15,553 bases of DNA from Methylococcaceae bacterium. Its GTDB lineage: Bacteria; Pseudomonadota; Gammaproteobacteria; Methylococcales; UBA1147. How positions within the stretch are numbered: position 1 is the first letter of the stretch; every line of letters starts with the position of its first letter. The stretch covers positions 1 to 15,553 of the forward strand of contig JAKEEL010000113.1 of assembly GCA_022616595.1 (NCBI GenBank), read 5' to 3'. The notes below the pieces were generated by a model that searched no databases, was not told the DNA's origin, and saw only the letters and a program-made list of their open reading frames with translations. The position numbers were made by a program, and so were the translations under genes. Below are positions 6,801 to 13,315 of this stretch, piece by piece.

Positions 6801-7891
6801 GAATCAAAAAGGGAACCACAATCAACCGTGAAACGCTCGAAAACATGTCCAGGCCGGATTGGTTGAAAATACGGGTCGAACAGGAAGATGTCAATTTGCA
6901 GCTCGAAGCCATGACGGAAAAGTTTGCGCAACAACGGGAGGAATTCGACGCTCGCTTCGAGGAAAAAAGAAACAAGATCATGATGGGTGATGATCTGGCG
7001 CCCGGTGTATTGAAGATGGTCAAGGTGTATCTGGCCGTCAAAAGACGCATTCAACCCGGCGATAAGATGGCCGGAAGGCACGGCAACAAGGGTGTCATCT
7101 CGCAAATTGTTCCGGTCGAGGACATGCCTTATCTGGAGGATGGAACTCCGGTCGATATCGTACTCAATCCGCTCGGGGTCCCTTCCCGAATGAACGTCGG
7201 GCAGGTATTGGAGACCCATCTGGGATGGGCCGCGAAAGGACTTGGCCTGAAAATCGGTCAGATGATGGAGGCGCAAGCTTCGGTCCGGGCATACCGCAAA
7301 TATCTCTCCAAAATCTATAACACCAGCGGTCAGACAGAGAATCTCGATTCGTTGAGCGATGACGAAATCATCGAACTCGTGTTCAATTTGAAAGATGGAG
7401 TACCCATGGCGACGCCGGTATTCGACGGAGCGACCGAAGATGAAATTCGAAGCATGTTGCGGTTGGCGGGTCTGCCCGAGTCGGGGCAGACCACTTTGTA
7501 CGATGGCCGGACCGGCGAGCCGTTTTCGCGCAAGGTCACCGTCGGATACATGTACATGTTGAAATTGAATCATCTCGTCGATGACAAAATGCATGCTCGC
7601 TCGACCGGACCTTACAGCCTGGTGACTCAGCAGCCGCTCGGCGGTAAGGCGCAATTCGGCGGACAGCGTTTCGGAGAAATGGAAGTATGGGCGCTCGAGG
7701 CCTACGGCGCGGCCTACACCTTGCAGGAGATGTTGACCGTGAAATCCGATGACGTCAACGGACGGACCAAAATGTACAAAAATATCGTTGACGGTGATCA
7801 CCGAATGGAAGCCGGTATGCCGGAGTCCTTCAACGTATTGATCAAAGAAATTCGATCGCTGGGCATTAATATCGAGTTGGACCAGGAATAG
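3815..7891 (+). CDS. rpoB: DNA-directed RNA polymerase subunit beta
   Basis: The beta subunit forms one pincer of RNA polymerase and half of the active-site cleft, and it contains the rifampicin pocket. It has 1358 residues (1342 in E. coli) and starts MAYSFTGKKRIRKSFGKRP at ATG3815, with AAGGAA (3801-3806) 8 nt upstream. The rifampicin region FFGSSQLSQFMDQNNPL begins at residue 511. The equivalents of E. coli Q513, D516, H526 and S531 are Q519, D522, H532 and S537, all wild type. GDKMAGRHGNKGV at about 1082-1094 holds the two active-site lysines, K1084 and K1092. A charged, helical segment at about 943-1062 corresponds to the proteobacterial lineage insert (SI2). The C-terminal PYSLVTQQPLGGKAQFGGQR and the GEMEVWALEAYGAAYTLQEM clamp segment are intact. 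One small deviation is T558, where E. coli has proline (VHPTHYGR). Confidence 0.99.
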   Translation: MAYSFTGKKRIRKSFGKRPDVLDVPYLLATQIDSYARFLQMGENASAASDSGLHAAFKSVFPIESHSGYAVLEYVKYRLGKPTFDVRECQQRGATYAAPLRVLVRLVIYDKDAPGSSKTVKDIREQEVYMGELPLMTDNGTFVINGTERVIVSQLHRSPGVFFDHDKGKTHSSGKLLFSARVIPYRGSWLDFEFDHKDAVFVRIDRRRKIPATVLLRALGYDNEKILDLFFEKNRFTFEGDKIFLTLVPERLRGELASFDIKAEGEVIVEEARRITTKHIKQIEKAGLKRLEVPREYLHAKILANNLIDQESGEVIGNANDEISDELLNRIIDAGIRELDSLFVNDLDRGPYISNSLRIDTTTTQLEALVEIYRMMRPGEPPTRESAENLFQNLFFSPERYDLSAVGRMKFNRRLGREEIYGDGILNEEDIIAVLKELINIRNGNGGVDDIDHLGNRRVRSVGEMVENQFRVGLVRVERAVKERLTLADSEGLMPQEIINAKPVSAAIKEFFGSSQLSQFMDQNNPLSEVTHKRRVSALGPGGLARERAGFEVRDVHTTHYGRVCPIETPEGPNIGLINSLAVYARSNDYGFLETPYRRVVDGVVNDQIDYLSAIEEGQFVIAQASAKVDENGRLLDEFVSCRYNDEFTLASSESVQYMDVSSRQIVSVAASMIPFLEHDDANRALMGSNMQRQAVPTLRAEKPLVGTGMEATVAKDSGVTVVASRGGSVELVDAGRVVVRVNDAETEAGEPGVDIYNLTKYTRSNQNTCINQRPLAKAGDLVGKGDILADGPSTDMGELALGQNLFVAFMPWNGYNFEDSILISQQVVEDDRFTTIHIEEKTCVARDTKLGPEEISADIPNVGEEALSKLDESGIVYIGAEVKAGDILVGKVTPKGETQLTPEEKLLRAIFGEKASDVKDTSLRVPSGMDGTVIDVQVFTRDGVQKDQRALEIERMEIERAKKDFDDQRRIVEAELYVRVEKMLLGSITAQTSGGIKKGTTINRETLENMSRPDWLKIRVEQEDVNLQLEAMTEKFAQQREEFDARFEEKRNKIMMGDDLAPGVLKMVKVYLAVKRRIQPGDKMAGRHGNKGVISQIVPVEDMPYLEDGTPVDIVLNPLGVPSRMNVGQVLETHLGWAAKGLGLKIGQMMEAQASVRAYRKYLSKIYNTSGQTENLDSLSDDEIIELVFNLKDGVPMATPVFDGATEDEIRSMLRLAGLPESGQTTLYDGRTGEPFSRKVTVGYMYMLKLNHLVDDKMHARSTGPYSLVTQQPLGGKAQFGGQRFGEMEVWALEAYGAAYTLQEMLTVKSDDVNGRTKMYKNIVDGDHRMEAGMPESFNVLIKEIRSLGINIELDQE

Positions 7892-7963
7892 AAATTCGGG
7901 ATGAATCCGCCCGGCATTGTTTCTGGAATGGCTTGGTTTGACTTAAGCTCTGCACGGTTGATT

Positions 7964-7979
7964 AGGAGATAAGCCTTTG
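7964..7979 (+). promoter_or_regulatory. Ribosome-binding site and forced TTG start of rpoC
   Basis: AGGAG at 7964-7968 stands 8 nt before TTG7977. An in-frame stop TGA at 7959-7961 lies only six codons upstream, and no ATG or GTG occurs between it and the conserved N-terminus, so translation must begin at TTG7977 or, less plausibly, at the TTG of codon 5. Confidence 0.9.
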
Positions 7980-10900
7980 AAAGATCTATTGAAATACTTA
8001 AAGCGTCAGGGTCAGGTAGAAGAGTTCGACAAAATTCGGATCGGGCTGGCATCGCCCGATATGATCCGGTCCTGGTCCTACGGCGAGGTCAAGAAACCGG
8101 AAACTATCAACTATCGGACTTTCAAACCCGAGCGAGACGGTCTGTTTTGCGCCAAGATCTTCGGGCCGGTCAGCGACTACGAATGTCTATGCGGCAAATA
8201 CAAGCGTCTGAAGCACCGCGGGGTGATCTGCGAGAAGTGCGGCGTCGAAGTCACGCTGACCAAGGTCCGGCGCGAACGCATGGGGCACATCGATCTCGCG
8301 AGTCCGGTGGCGCATATCTGGTTCTTGAAATCGCTGCCATCCAGGATTGCATTGCTGCTCGATATGACCTTGCGGGGCATCGAGCGGGTTCTGTATTTCG
8401 AGTCTTACGTGGTCATCGACCCGGGCATGACGCCGCTCGAGGTCGGCCAGTTGCTGACCGACGAGGAATATCTCGAGGCCGTCGAAGAATACGGCGACGA
8501 ATTCGAAGCGAAAATGGGCGCCGAAGCGATCTATGAGCTGTTGAAATCCCTGGACCTCAAAGGGGAAGTCGTCAAATTGCGTGAAGAGATCGCATCGACC
8601 AACTCGGAAACCAAGATCAAGAAACTTTCGAAACGCCTGAAAGTGATCGAATCGCTGTTGAGTTCGAAAAATCGTCCCGAATGGATGATCCTGACGGTGC
8701 TTCCTGTATTGCCTCCCGAATTGCGGCCATTGGTTCCGCTCGACGGCGGACGCTTCGCGACCTCGGATCTCAATGATTTGTACCGCCGGGTCATCAATCG
8801 CAACAATCGTCTGAATCGCCTGCTCGATCTGAATGCGCCGGATATTATCGTCCGGAATGAAAAGCGCATGCTGCAGGAATCCGTGGACGCCTTGCTCGAC
8901 AACGGCCGGCGCGGCCGCGCAATCACCGGAACCAACAAACGGCCGCTGAAATCACTCGCGGATATGATCAAGGGCAAGCAAGGACGCTTCCGGCAGAACC
9001 TGCTCGGAAAGCGCGTCGATTATTCCGGGCGTTCGGTCATCGTCGTGGGACCGACGCTCAGACTGCATCAGTGCGGATTGCCGAAGAAGATGGCGCTGGA
9101 ATTGTTCAAGCCCTTCATATTCAGCAAGCTCCAGTTTCGGGGGCTCGCGACCACCATCAAAGCCGCGAAGAAAATGGTTGAACGCGAGGGGCCCGAGGTT
9201 TGGGATATTCTCGATGACGTGATCCGTGAGCATCCGATCATGTTGAATCGGGCGCCGACCCTGCACCGTTTGGGTATCCAGGCCTTCGAACCTCTGCTGA
9301 TCGAGGGCAAGGCGATCCAGCTTCACCCGCTCGTCTGTACGGCATTCAACGCGGACTTCGATGGGGACCAGATGGCGGTGCATATTCCGCTGTCCATCGA
9401 GGCGCAGCTTGAAGCACGCAGCTTGATGATGTCCACGAACAACATTCTGTCTCCCGCGAATGGCGAACCGATCATCAATCCGACTCAGGACGTGGTTTTA
9501 GGTCTGTACTATATGAGCCGGGAAATCGTGAATGGCAAGGGCGAGGGAATGGTTTTCGCCGATGTGTCCGAAGTGGATCGGGCCTATCAGAACGGGATGG
9601 TCGAACTGCATGCCAAAATTCAACTCAGAATCGAGGAAACCAGGATAAAAGCCGGAGGCGAAAAAGAAACCATCCGCCGCCGCGCGGATACCACCGTGGG
9701 CCGGGCGCTGATCTGGGATATCGTACCGCCAGGACTTGCCTTCGATCTGATCAACCAGGATATGACCAAGAAGGCGATTTCCAAGCTGATCAATAATTGC
9801 TACCGTGAACTCGGCATCAAGGCCACGGTAATTTTTGCCGACCGCTTGATGTACATGGGCTTTTCCGCCGCGACCCGGTCCGGTATCTCCTTCGGGATCG
9901 ACGATATGGCGGTTCCGGGACAGAAGTCAACGATCATCCGGGACGCAGACGAAGAGGTCAAGGAAATTCAAAATCAGTATGCTTCGGGTCTCGTGACCGA
10001 CGGCGAGCGCTATAACAAGGTCGTGGATATCTGGTCGCACGCCAACGACAAAGTGGCCAAGGTGATGATGGAAGGCTTGGGGCATGACGAAGTGCGGGAC
10101 AAAAATGGCCAGACGGTGAAGCAGAAATCGTTCAACTCGATTTTCATGATGGCCGATTCGGGAGCCCGCGGTTCCGCTGCTCAAATTCGGCAGTTGGCCG
10201 GCATGAGAGGGTTGATGGCCAAGCCGGACGGTTCGATTATCGAGACCCCTATCACCGCGAATTTCAGGGAAGGCTTGGACGTTTTGCAATACTTCGTATC
10301 GACCCACGGCGCCCGTAAAGGTCTGGCCGATACCGCGCTGAAAACCGCGAATTCGGGTTACCTGACCCGCCGCTTGGTTGATGTCGCCCAGGATTTGGTC
10401 ATTACCGAACGAAATTGCGGGACTTCCGACGGGGTTTTAATGACCCCGTTGATCGAAGGCGGGGACGTGGTCGAGGCTCTGTCCGAACGTGTGTTGGGAC
10501 GCGTGGTCGCCGAAGACATCGTCGGCTACAAGGATAAAGACTTTGTCGTTCCAGCCGGTACCCTGCTCGATGAAGGGTGGGTCAAGGCGCTCGATGAACA
10601 CGGAGTCGACAGCGTGCGTGTAAGATCGGTAATCACCTGCCAAACGAGGCACGGTGTCTGTGCTGCCTGTTATGGCCGCGACCTCGGACGCGGGCATTTG
10701 GTTAACGACGGTGAAGCCATCGGGGTCATTGCGGCCCAGTCGATCGGCGAACCGGGCACCCAGTTGACCATGCGGACCTTTCATATCGGGGGTGCGGCCT
10801 CACGCTCCGCGGCGATCAGTAATGTTGAGGTCAAGTCCGCGGGCAGTGTCAAATTGAGCAATCTGAAAACGGTCAGAAACAAAGACGGATATCTGGTTGC

Positions 10901-12179
10901 TGTATCGCGTTCGGGTGAAGTCAGTATCATCGATCAGTACGGGCGTGAAAAGGAGCGCTATAAAATTCCGTATGGATCGGTTCTGTCGGCCCAAGAAGGG
11001 GCGAAGGTGAACGCCGGGCAGATGATCGTAAACTGGGACCCCCATACTCACCCGGTTGTCACGGAAGTCGAGGGCAGGGTCCAAATGGTTGATTTCGTCG
11101 AAGGCGTCACGGTTCGTATGCAATCCGACGAAGTGACCGGCCTCAGTTCGATGGTCGTCACGGACCCGAAACAGCGCGGCAGCGCCGGTAAGGAACTCCG
11201 GCCCATGGTTCGTCTCACCGACATGAACGGTGACCCGATCTGTATCGCGGGCACGGAAATCGCCGCGCAATACTACCTGCCGCCGGGCGCGATCGTCGGA
11301 ATTCAGAATGGATCGATCGTGGAGGTGGGTGACGTACTGGCCAGAATCCCGCAAGAATCCAGCAAGACCCGCGACATCACCGGCGGATTGCCGAGAGTGG
11401 CTGATTTGTTCGAGGCCAGGAAAACCAAAGACCCGGCGATCCTTGCCGAGTCAACCGGTACCGTCAGCTTCGGAAAGGAGACCAAGGGAAAGCAACGAAT
11501 CGTGATTACGGATACCGAGGGGGAACAGTCGGAGATTCTGATCCCGAAATGGCGTCATGTGACTGTTTTCGAAGGTGAACAGGTCGAACGCGGCGAAACC
11601 ATCGCCGAAGGTGAATTGACCCCGCATGACATTTTGAGACTGCGCGGGGTCGGCGAACTCGCTTCTTATCTGGTCAAGGAAATCCAGGATGTTTATCGAT
11701 TGCAGGGTGTCAAGATCAATGACAAGCATATCGAGGCCATTATCCGCCAGATGTTGCGCAAGGTCGAAATTACCGATCCCGGTGACAGTTCGTTCCTGAA
11801 GGGCGAGCAGGTCGACCGGGCGCGCGTCTATGAGGAAAACGAAAAATTGGAACTTGATGGCAAGGTGCCAGCCTTGATCGAACCGATCCTGCTGGGGATT
11901 ACCAAAGCCTCGCTCGCCACCGAATCATTCATTTCGGCTGCATCATTCCAGGAAACGACCCGTGTTCTGACCGAAGCCGCTGTACGCGGTGTGGAAGATA
12001 ATTTGCAAGGATTGAAGGAGAATGTGATCGTTGGGCGCTTGATTCCGGCGGGAACGGGTTTGGCCTATCATAAGGAGCGGAAACGCCGCCGCGTCGAATT
12101 CGAAGGAGAACCCCAAGAGGTCAGCGAAGTGGACACGGTCGAGGTGGAAGAAGCATTGAAGCAGGCATTGAATACCTGA
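7977..12179 (+). CDS. rpoC: DNA-directed RNA polymerase subunit beta'
   Basis: The beta' subunit carries the catalytic magnesium, the clamp and the trigger loop. It has 1400 residues (1407 in E. coli). The start is MKDLLKYLKRQGQVEEFDKI at a TTG codon. Zinc site 1 is C70, C72, C85 and C88. The catalytic motif NADFDGD is at 458-464, with D460, D462 and D464. Zinc site 2 is C814, C888, C895 and C898. The trigger-helix residues are M932 and H936 in QLTMRTFHIGG. All of these coincide with E. coli numbering. The segment from about 938 to 1130 is the gammaproteobacterial insert in the trigger loop (SI3). The C-terminal SFISAASFQETTRVLTEAAV segment is intact. An 85-nt gap without a clear promoter separates it from rpoB, so both are presumably on one mRNA. 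Confidence 0.99.
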   Translation: MKDLLKYLKRQGQVEEFDKIRIGLASPDMIRSWSYGEVKKPETINYRTFKPERDGLFCAKIFGPVSDYECLCGKYKRLKHRGVICEKCGVEVTLTKVRRERMGHIDLASPVAHIWFLKSLPSRIALLLDMTLRGIERVLYFESYVVIDPGMTPLEVGQLLTDEEYLEAVEEYGDEFEAKMGAEAIYELLKSLDLKGEVVKLREEIASTNSETKIKKLSKRLKVIESLLSSKNRPEWMILTVLPVLPPELRPLVPLDGGRFATSDLNDLYRRVINRNNRLNRLLDLNAPDIIVRNEKRMLQESVDALLDNGRRGRAITGTNKRPLKSLADMIKGKQGRFRQNLLGKRVDYSGRSVIVVGPTLRLHQCGLPKKMALELFKPFIFSKLQFRGLATTIKAAKKMVEREGPEVWDILDDVIREHPIMLNRAPTLHRLGIQAFEPLLIEGKAIQLHPLVCTAFNADFDGDQMAVHIPLSIEAQLEARSLMMSTNNILSPANGEPIINPTQDVVLGLYYMSREIVNGKGEGMVFADVSEVDRAYQNGMVELHAKIQLRIEETRIKAGGEKETIRRRADTTVGRALIWDIVPPGLAFDLINQDMTKKAISKLINNCYRELGIKATVIFADRLMYMGFSAATRSGISFGIDDMAVPGQKSTIIRDADEEVKEIQNQYASGLVTDGERYNKVVDIWSHANDKVAKVMMEGLGHDEVRDKNGQTVKQKSFNSIFMMADSGARGSAAQIRQLAGMRGLMAKPDGSIIETPITANFREGLDVLQYFVSTHGARKGLADTALKTANSGYLTRRLVDVAQDLVITERNCGTSDGVLMTPLIEGGDVVEALSERVLGRVVAEDIVGYKDKDFVVPAGTLLDEGWVKALDEHGVDSVRVRSVITCQTRHGVCAACYGRDLGRGHLVNDGEAIGVIAAQSIGEPGTQLTMRTFHIGGAASRSAAISNVEVKSAGSVKLSNLKTVRNKDGYLVAVSRSGEVSIIDQYGREKERYKIPYGSVLSAQEGAKVNAGQMIVNWDPHTHPVVTEVEGRVQMVDFVEGVTVRMQSDEVTGLSSMVVTDPKQRGSAGKELRPMVRLTDMNGDPICIAGTEIAAQYYLPPGAIVGIQNGSIVEVGDVLARIPQESSKTRDITGGLPRVADLFEARKTKDPAILAESTGTVSFGKETKGKQRIVITDTEGEQSEILIPKWRHVTVFEGEQVERGETIAEGELTPHDILRLRGVGELASYLVKEIQDVYRLQGVKINDKHIEAIIRQMLRKVEITDPGDSSFLKGEQVDRARVYEENEKLELDGKVPALIEPILLGITKASLATESFISAASFQETTRVLTEAAVRGVEDNLQGLKENVIVGRLIPAGTGLAYHKERKRRRVEFEGEPQEVSEVDTVEVEEALKQALNT

Positions 12180-12225
12180 GTTCCGATCGAAGGGGAGCAT
12201 AGAATCATTTCTAAAGTATTTCCGC

Positions 12226-12254
12226 TTGACAGCGGAAGTTGCTAATTTTACTAT
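12226..12254 (+). promoter_or_regulatory. Sigma70-type promoter upstream of rpsL (str operon)
   Basis: A perfect -35 box TTGACA (12226-12231) and a -10 box TACTAT (12249-12254, 4 of 6 consensus bases) are separated by the ideal 17 nt. AT-rich sequence upstream (12201-12222) could serve as an UP element, and the region after the -10 box is GC-rich (GTCGGCTCGC), as in promoters under stringent control. Transcription would begin near 12260, leaving a leader of about 140 nt before rpsL. An overlapping TATAGT (12252-12257) matches the -10 consensus better but sits at 20-nt spacing. Confidence 0.8.
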
Positions 12255-12278
12255 AGTCGGCTCGCATCATGGGTGTCC

Positions 12279-12366
12279 AATCGCTTCCTGGCAGAGGGGC
12301 ATGAATGGTGCGATTTTCTTGCACCTCTGGCGTGGAGGTAACGGTGGGTCGGGACGTCGCCACGCT
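12279..12366 (+). promoter_or_regulatory. Structured 5' leader of rpsL with competing hairpins
   Basis: Three pairings can be drawn in the RNA. AATCGC (12279-12284) matches GCGATT (12310-12315). CAGAGGGGCA (12292-12301) pairs with TGCACCTCTG (12320-12329) at 9 of 10 positions. GCGTGG (12330-12335) pairs with CCACGC (12360-12365), extendable by one G-T pair. The first two interlock, so as simple stems they exclude each other or would form a pseudoknot. No T-run follows any of them, so a terminator is unlikely. The leader may bind a ribosomal protein or set mRNA stability. Folded rpsL leaders have been reported in other gammaproteobacteria such as Pseudomonas, but I cannot confirm that this is the same motif. 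Confidence 0.5.
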
Positions 12367-12403
12367 TAGCCGCTCATTACATTCAGGTTTGGAGTGAAGT
12401 TTT

Positions 12404-12778
12404 ATGGCCACGATCAACCAGTTGGTTCGGAAGCCGCGTACAAGTAAGAAAGTGAAAAGCAACGTGCCAGCGCTGGAAGCCTGTCCCCAGAAACGCGGTG
12501 TCTGTACCAGGGTTTATACCACCACGCCGAAAAAGCCGAATTCGGCTCTCAGAAAGGTGGCGCGTGTGCGCTTGACGAACGGCGCGGAAGTCACGAGTTA
12601 TATCGGCGGCGAAGGTCACAACCTGCAGGAGCATGCTGTCGTACTGATTCGTGGCGGGCGCGTGAAGGACCTGCCCGGAGTGCGTTATCACATCGTGCGC
12701 GGGAGTCTCGATACCGCGGGTGTCGAAAGCCGGCGGCGCGGTCGTTCGAAATACGGGGCGAAAAGGCCCAAGAGCTAA
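12404..12778 (+). CDS. rpsL: 30S ribosomal protein S12
   Basis: S12 lies at the decoding centre of the small subunit and influences tRNA selection accuracy; it is the classic streptomycin target protein. The 124-residue product matches the usual length. It starts MATINQLVRKPRTSKKVKSN and has TTTPKKPNSALRKVARVRLTN (residues 40-60) and GGRVKDLPGVRYHIVRG (84-100). The lysines whose substitution gives streptomycin resistance (K43 and K88, counting Met as 1) are both wild type. The neighbouring D89 is the residue methylthiolated by RimO in E. coli. ATG12404 is preceded by GGAG (12391-12394) at 9 nt. It is the first gene after the promoter at 12226-12254 and opens the str operon. Confidence 0.98.
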   Translation: MATINQLVRKPRTSKKVKSNVPALEACPQKRGVCTRVYTTTPKKPNSALRKVARVRLTNGAEVTSYIGGEGHNLQEHAVVLIRGGRVKDLPGVRYHIVRGSLDTAGVESRRRGRSKYGAKRPKS

Positions 12779-12801
12779 AAATACCGGGACGATGAAATCG
12801 T

Positions 12802-13272
12802 ATGTCTAGAAGAAGATTTGCTGCAAAGCGTGCAATCAATCCGGATCCAAGATTCGGCGACGAAACCTTGGCCAAGTTTATCAACATGGTGATGAACAGC
12901 GGCAAGAAATCGGTTGCGGAAACGATCGTTTACGGCGCCTTGGGGAACATCGAGTCCAAACTTCAAAATGCGCCGCTCGATGTTTTTGCGAAGGCGCTTG
13001 AGAATGTACAGCCGAAAGTCGAAGTGAAGTCCCGCCGCGTCGGGGGTGCGACTTATCAGGTTCCCGTCGAAGTTCGGCCATCCAGAAGAACGACGCTAGC
13101 CATGCGCTGGTTGATCGACGCCGCGCGCAAGCGAAGCGAAAAAACCATGGCCTTGCGCCTGGCCGGAGAGATTCTGGACGCGAATGAAAATCGCGGTTCG
13201 GCGGTCAAGAAGCGCGAAGATACATTGCGGATGGCAGAGGCGAACAAGGCTTTTGCCCATTACCGCTGGTAA
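12802..13272 (+). CDS. rpsG: 30S ribosomal protein S7
   Basis: S7 is the primary assembly protein of the 30S head, binding the 3' domain of 16S rRNA and contacting E-site tRNA and mRNA. In E. coli it also represses the str operon. The 156-residue protein begins MSRRRFAAKRAINPDPRFGD and contains KFINMVMNSGKKSVAETIVYG, YQVPVEVRPSRRTTLAMRWL and the C-terminal KKREDTLRMAEANKAFAHYRW. It starts 23 nt after rpsL with no strong ribosome-binding site; GGGA at 12786-12789 is 12 nt away. A tiny hairpin CGAT-GAA-ATCG (12790-12800) abuts the start, so initiation may depend on ribosomes finishing rpsL. Confidence 0.98.
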   Translation: MSRRRFAAKRAINPDPRFGDETLAKFINMVMNSGKKSVAETIVYGALGNIESKLQNAPLDVFAKALENVQPKVEVKSRRVGGATYQVPVEVRPSRRTTLAMRWLIDAARKRSEKTMALRLAGEILDANENRGSAVKKREDTLRMAEANKAFAHYRW

Positions 13273-13300
13273 GCCTTCCGGGTATGCAGAGCAGAGTGAC

Positions 13301-13315
13301 AAGGAGATAGCAGTG
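13301..13315 (+). promoter_or_regulatory. Ribosome-binding site and GTG start of fusA
   Basis: AAGGAG (13301-13306) lies 6 nt before GTG13313. This decides the start against the in-frame ATG at 13184, which would lie inside rpsG and add 43 residues foreign to EF-G. Confidence 0.9.

Noticed and set aside
6581..7801. A 406-codon minus-strand open frame opposite the end of rpoB
   Set aside because: The same reasoning applies: it follows from codon bias of the sense gene and has no family features of its own.
13184..13312. Upstream ATG extension of fusA by 43 codons
   Set aside because: It lies within rpsG, has no EF-G-like sequence, and GTG13313 has a strong AAGGAG site with the normal EF-G N-terminus.
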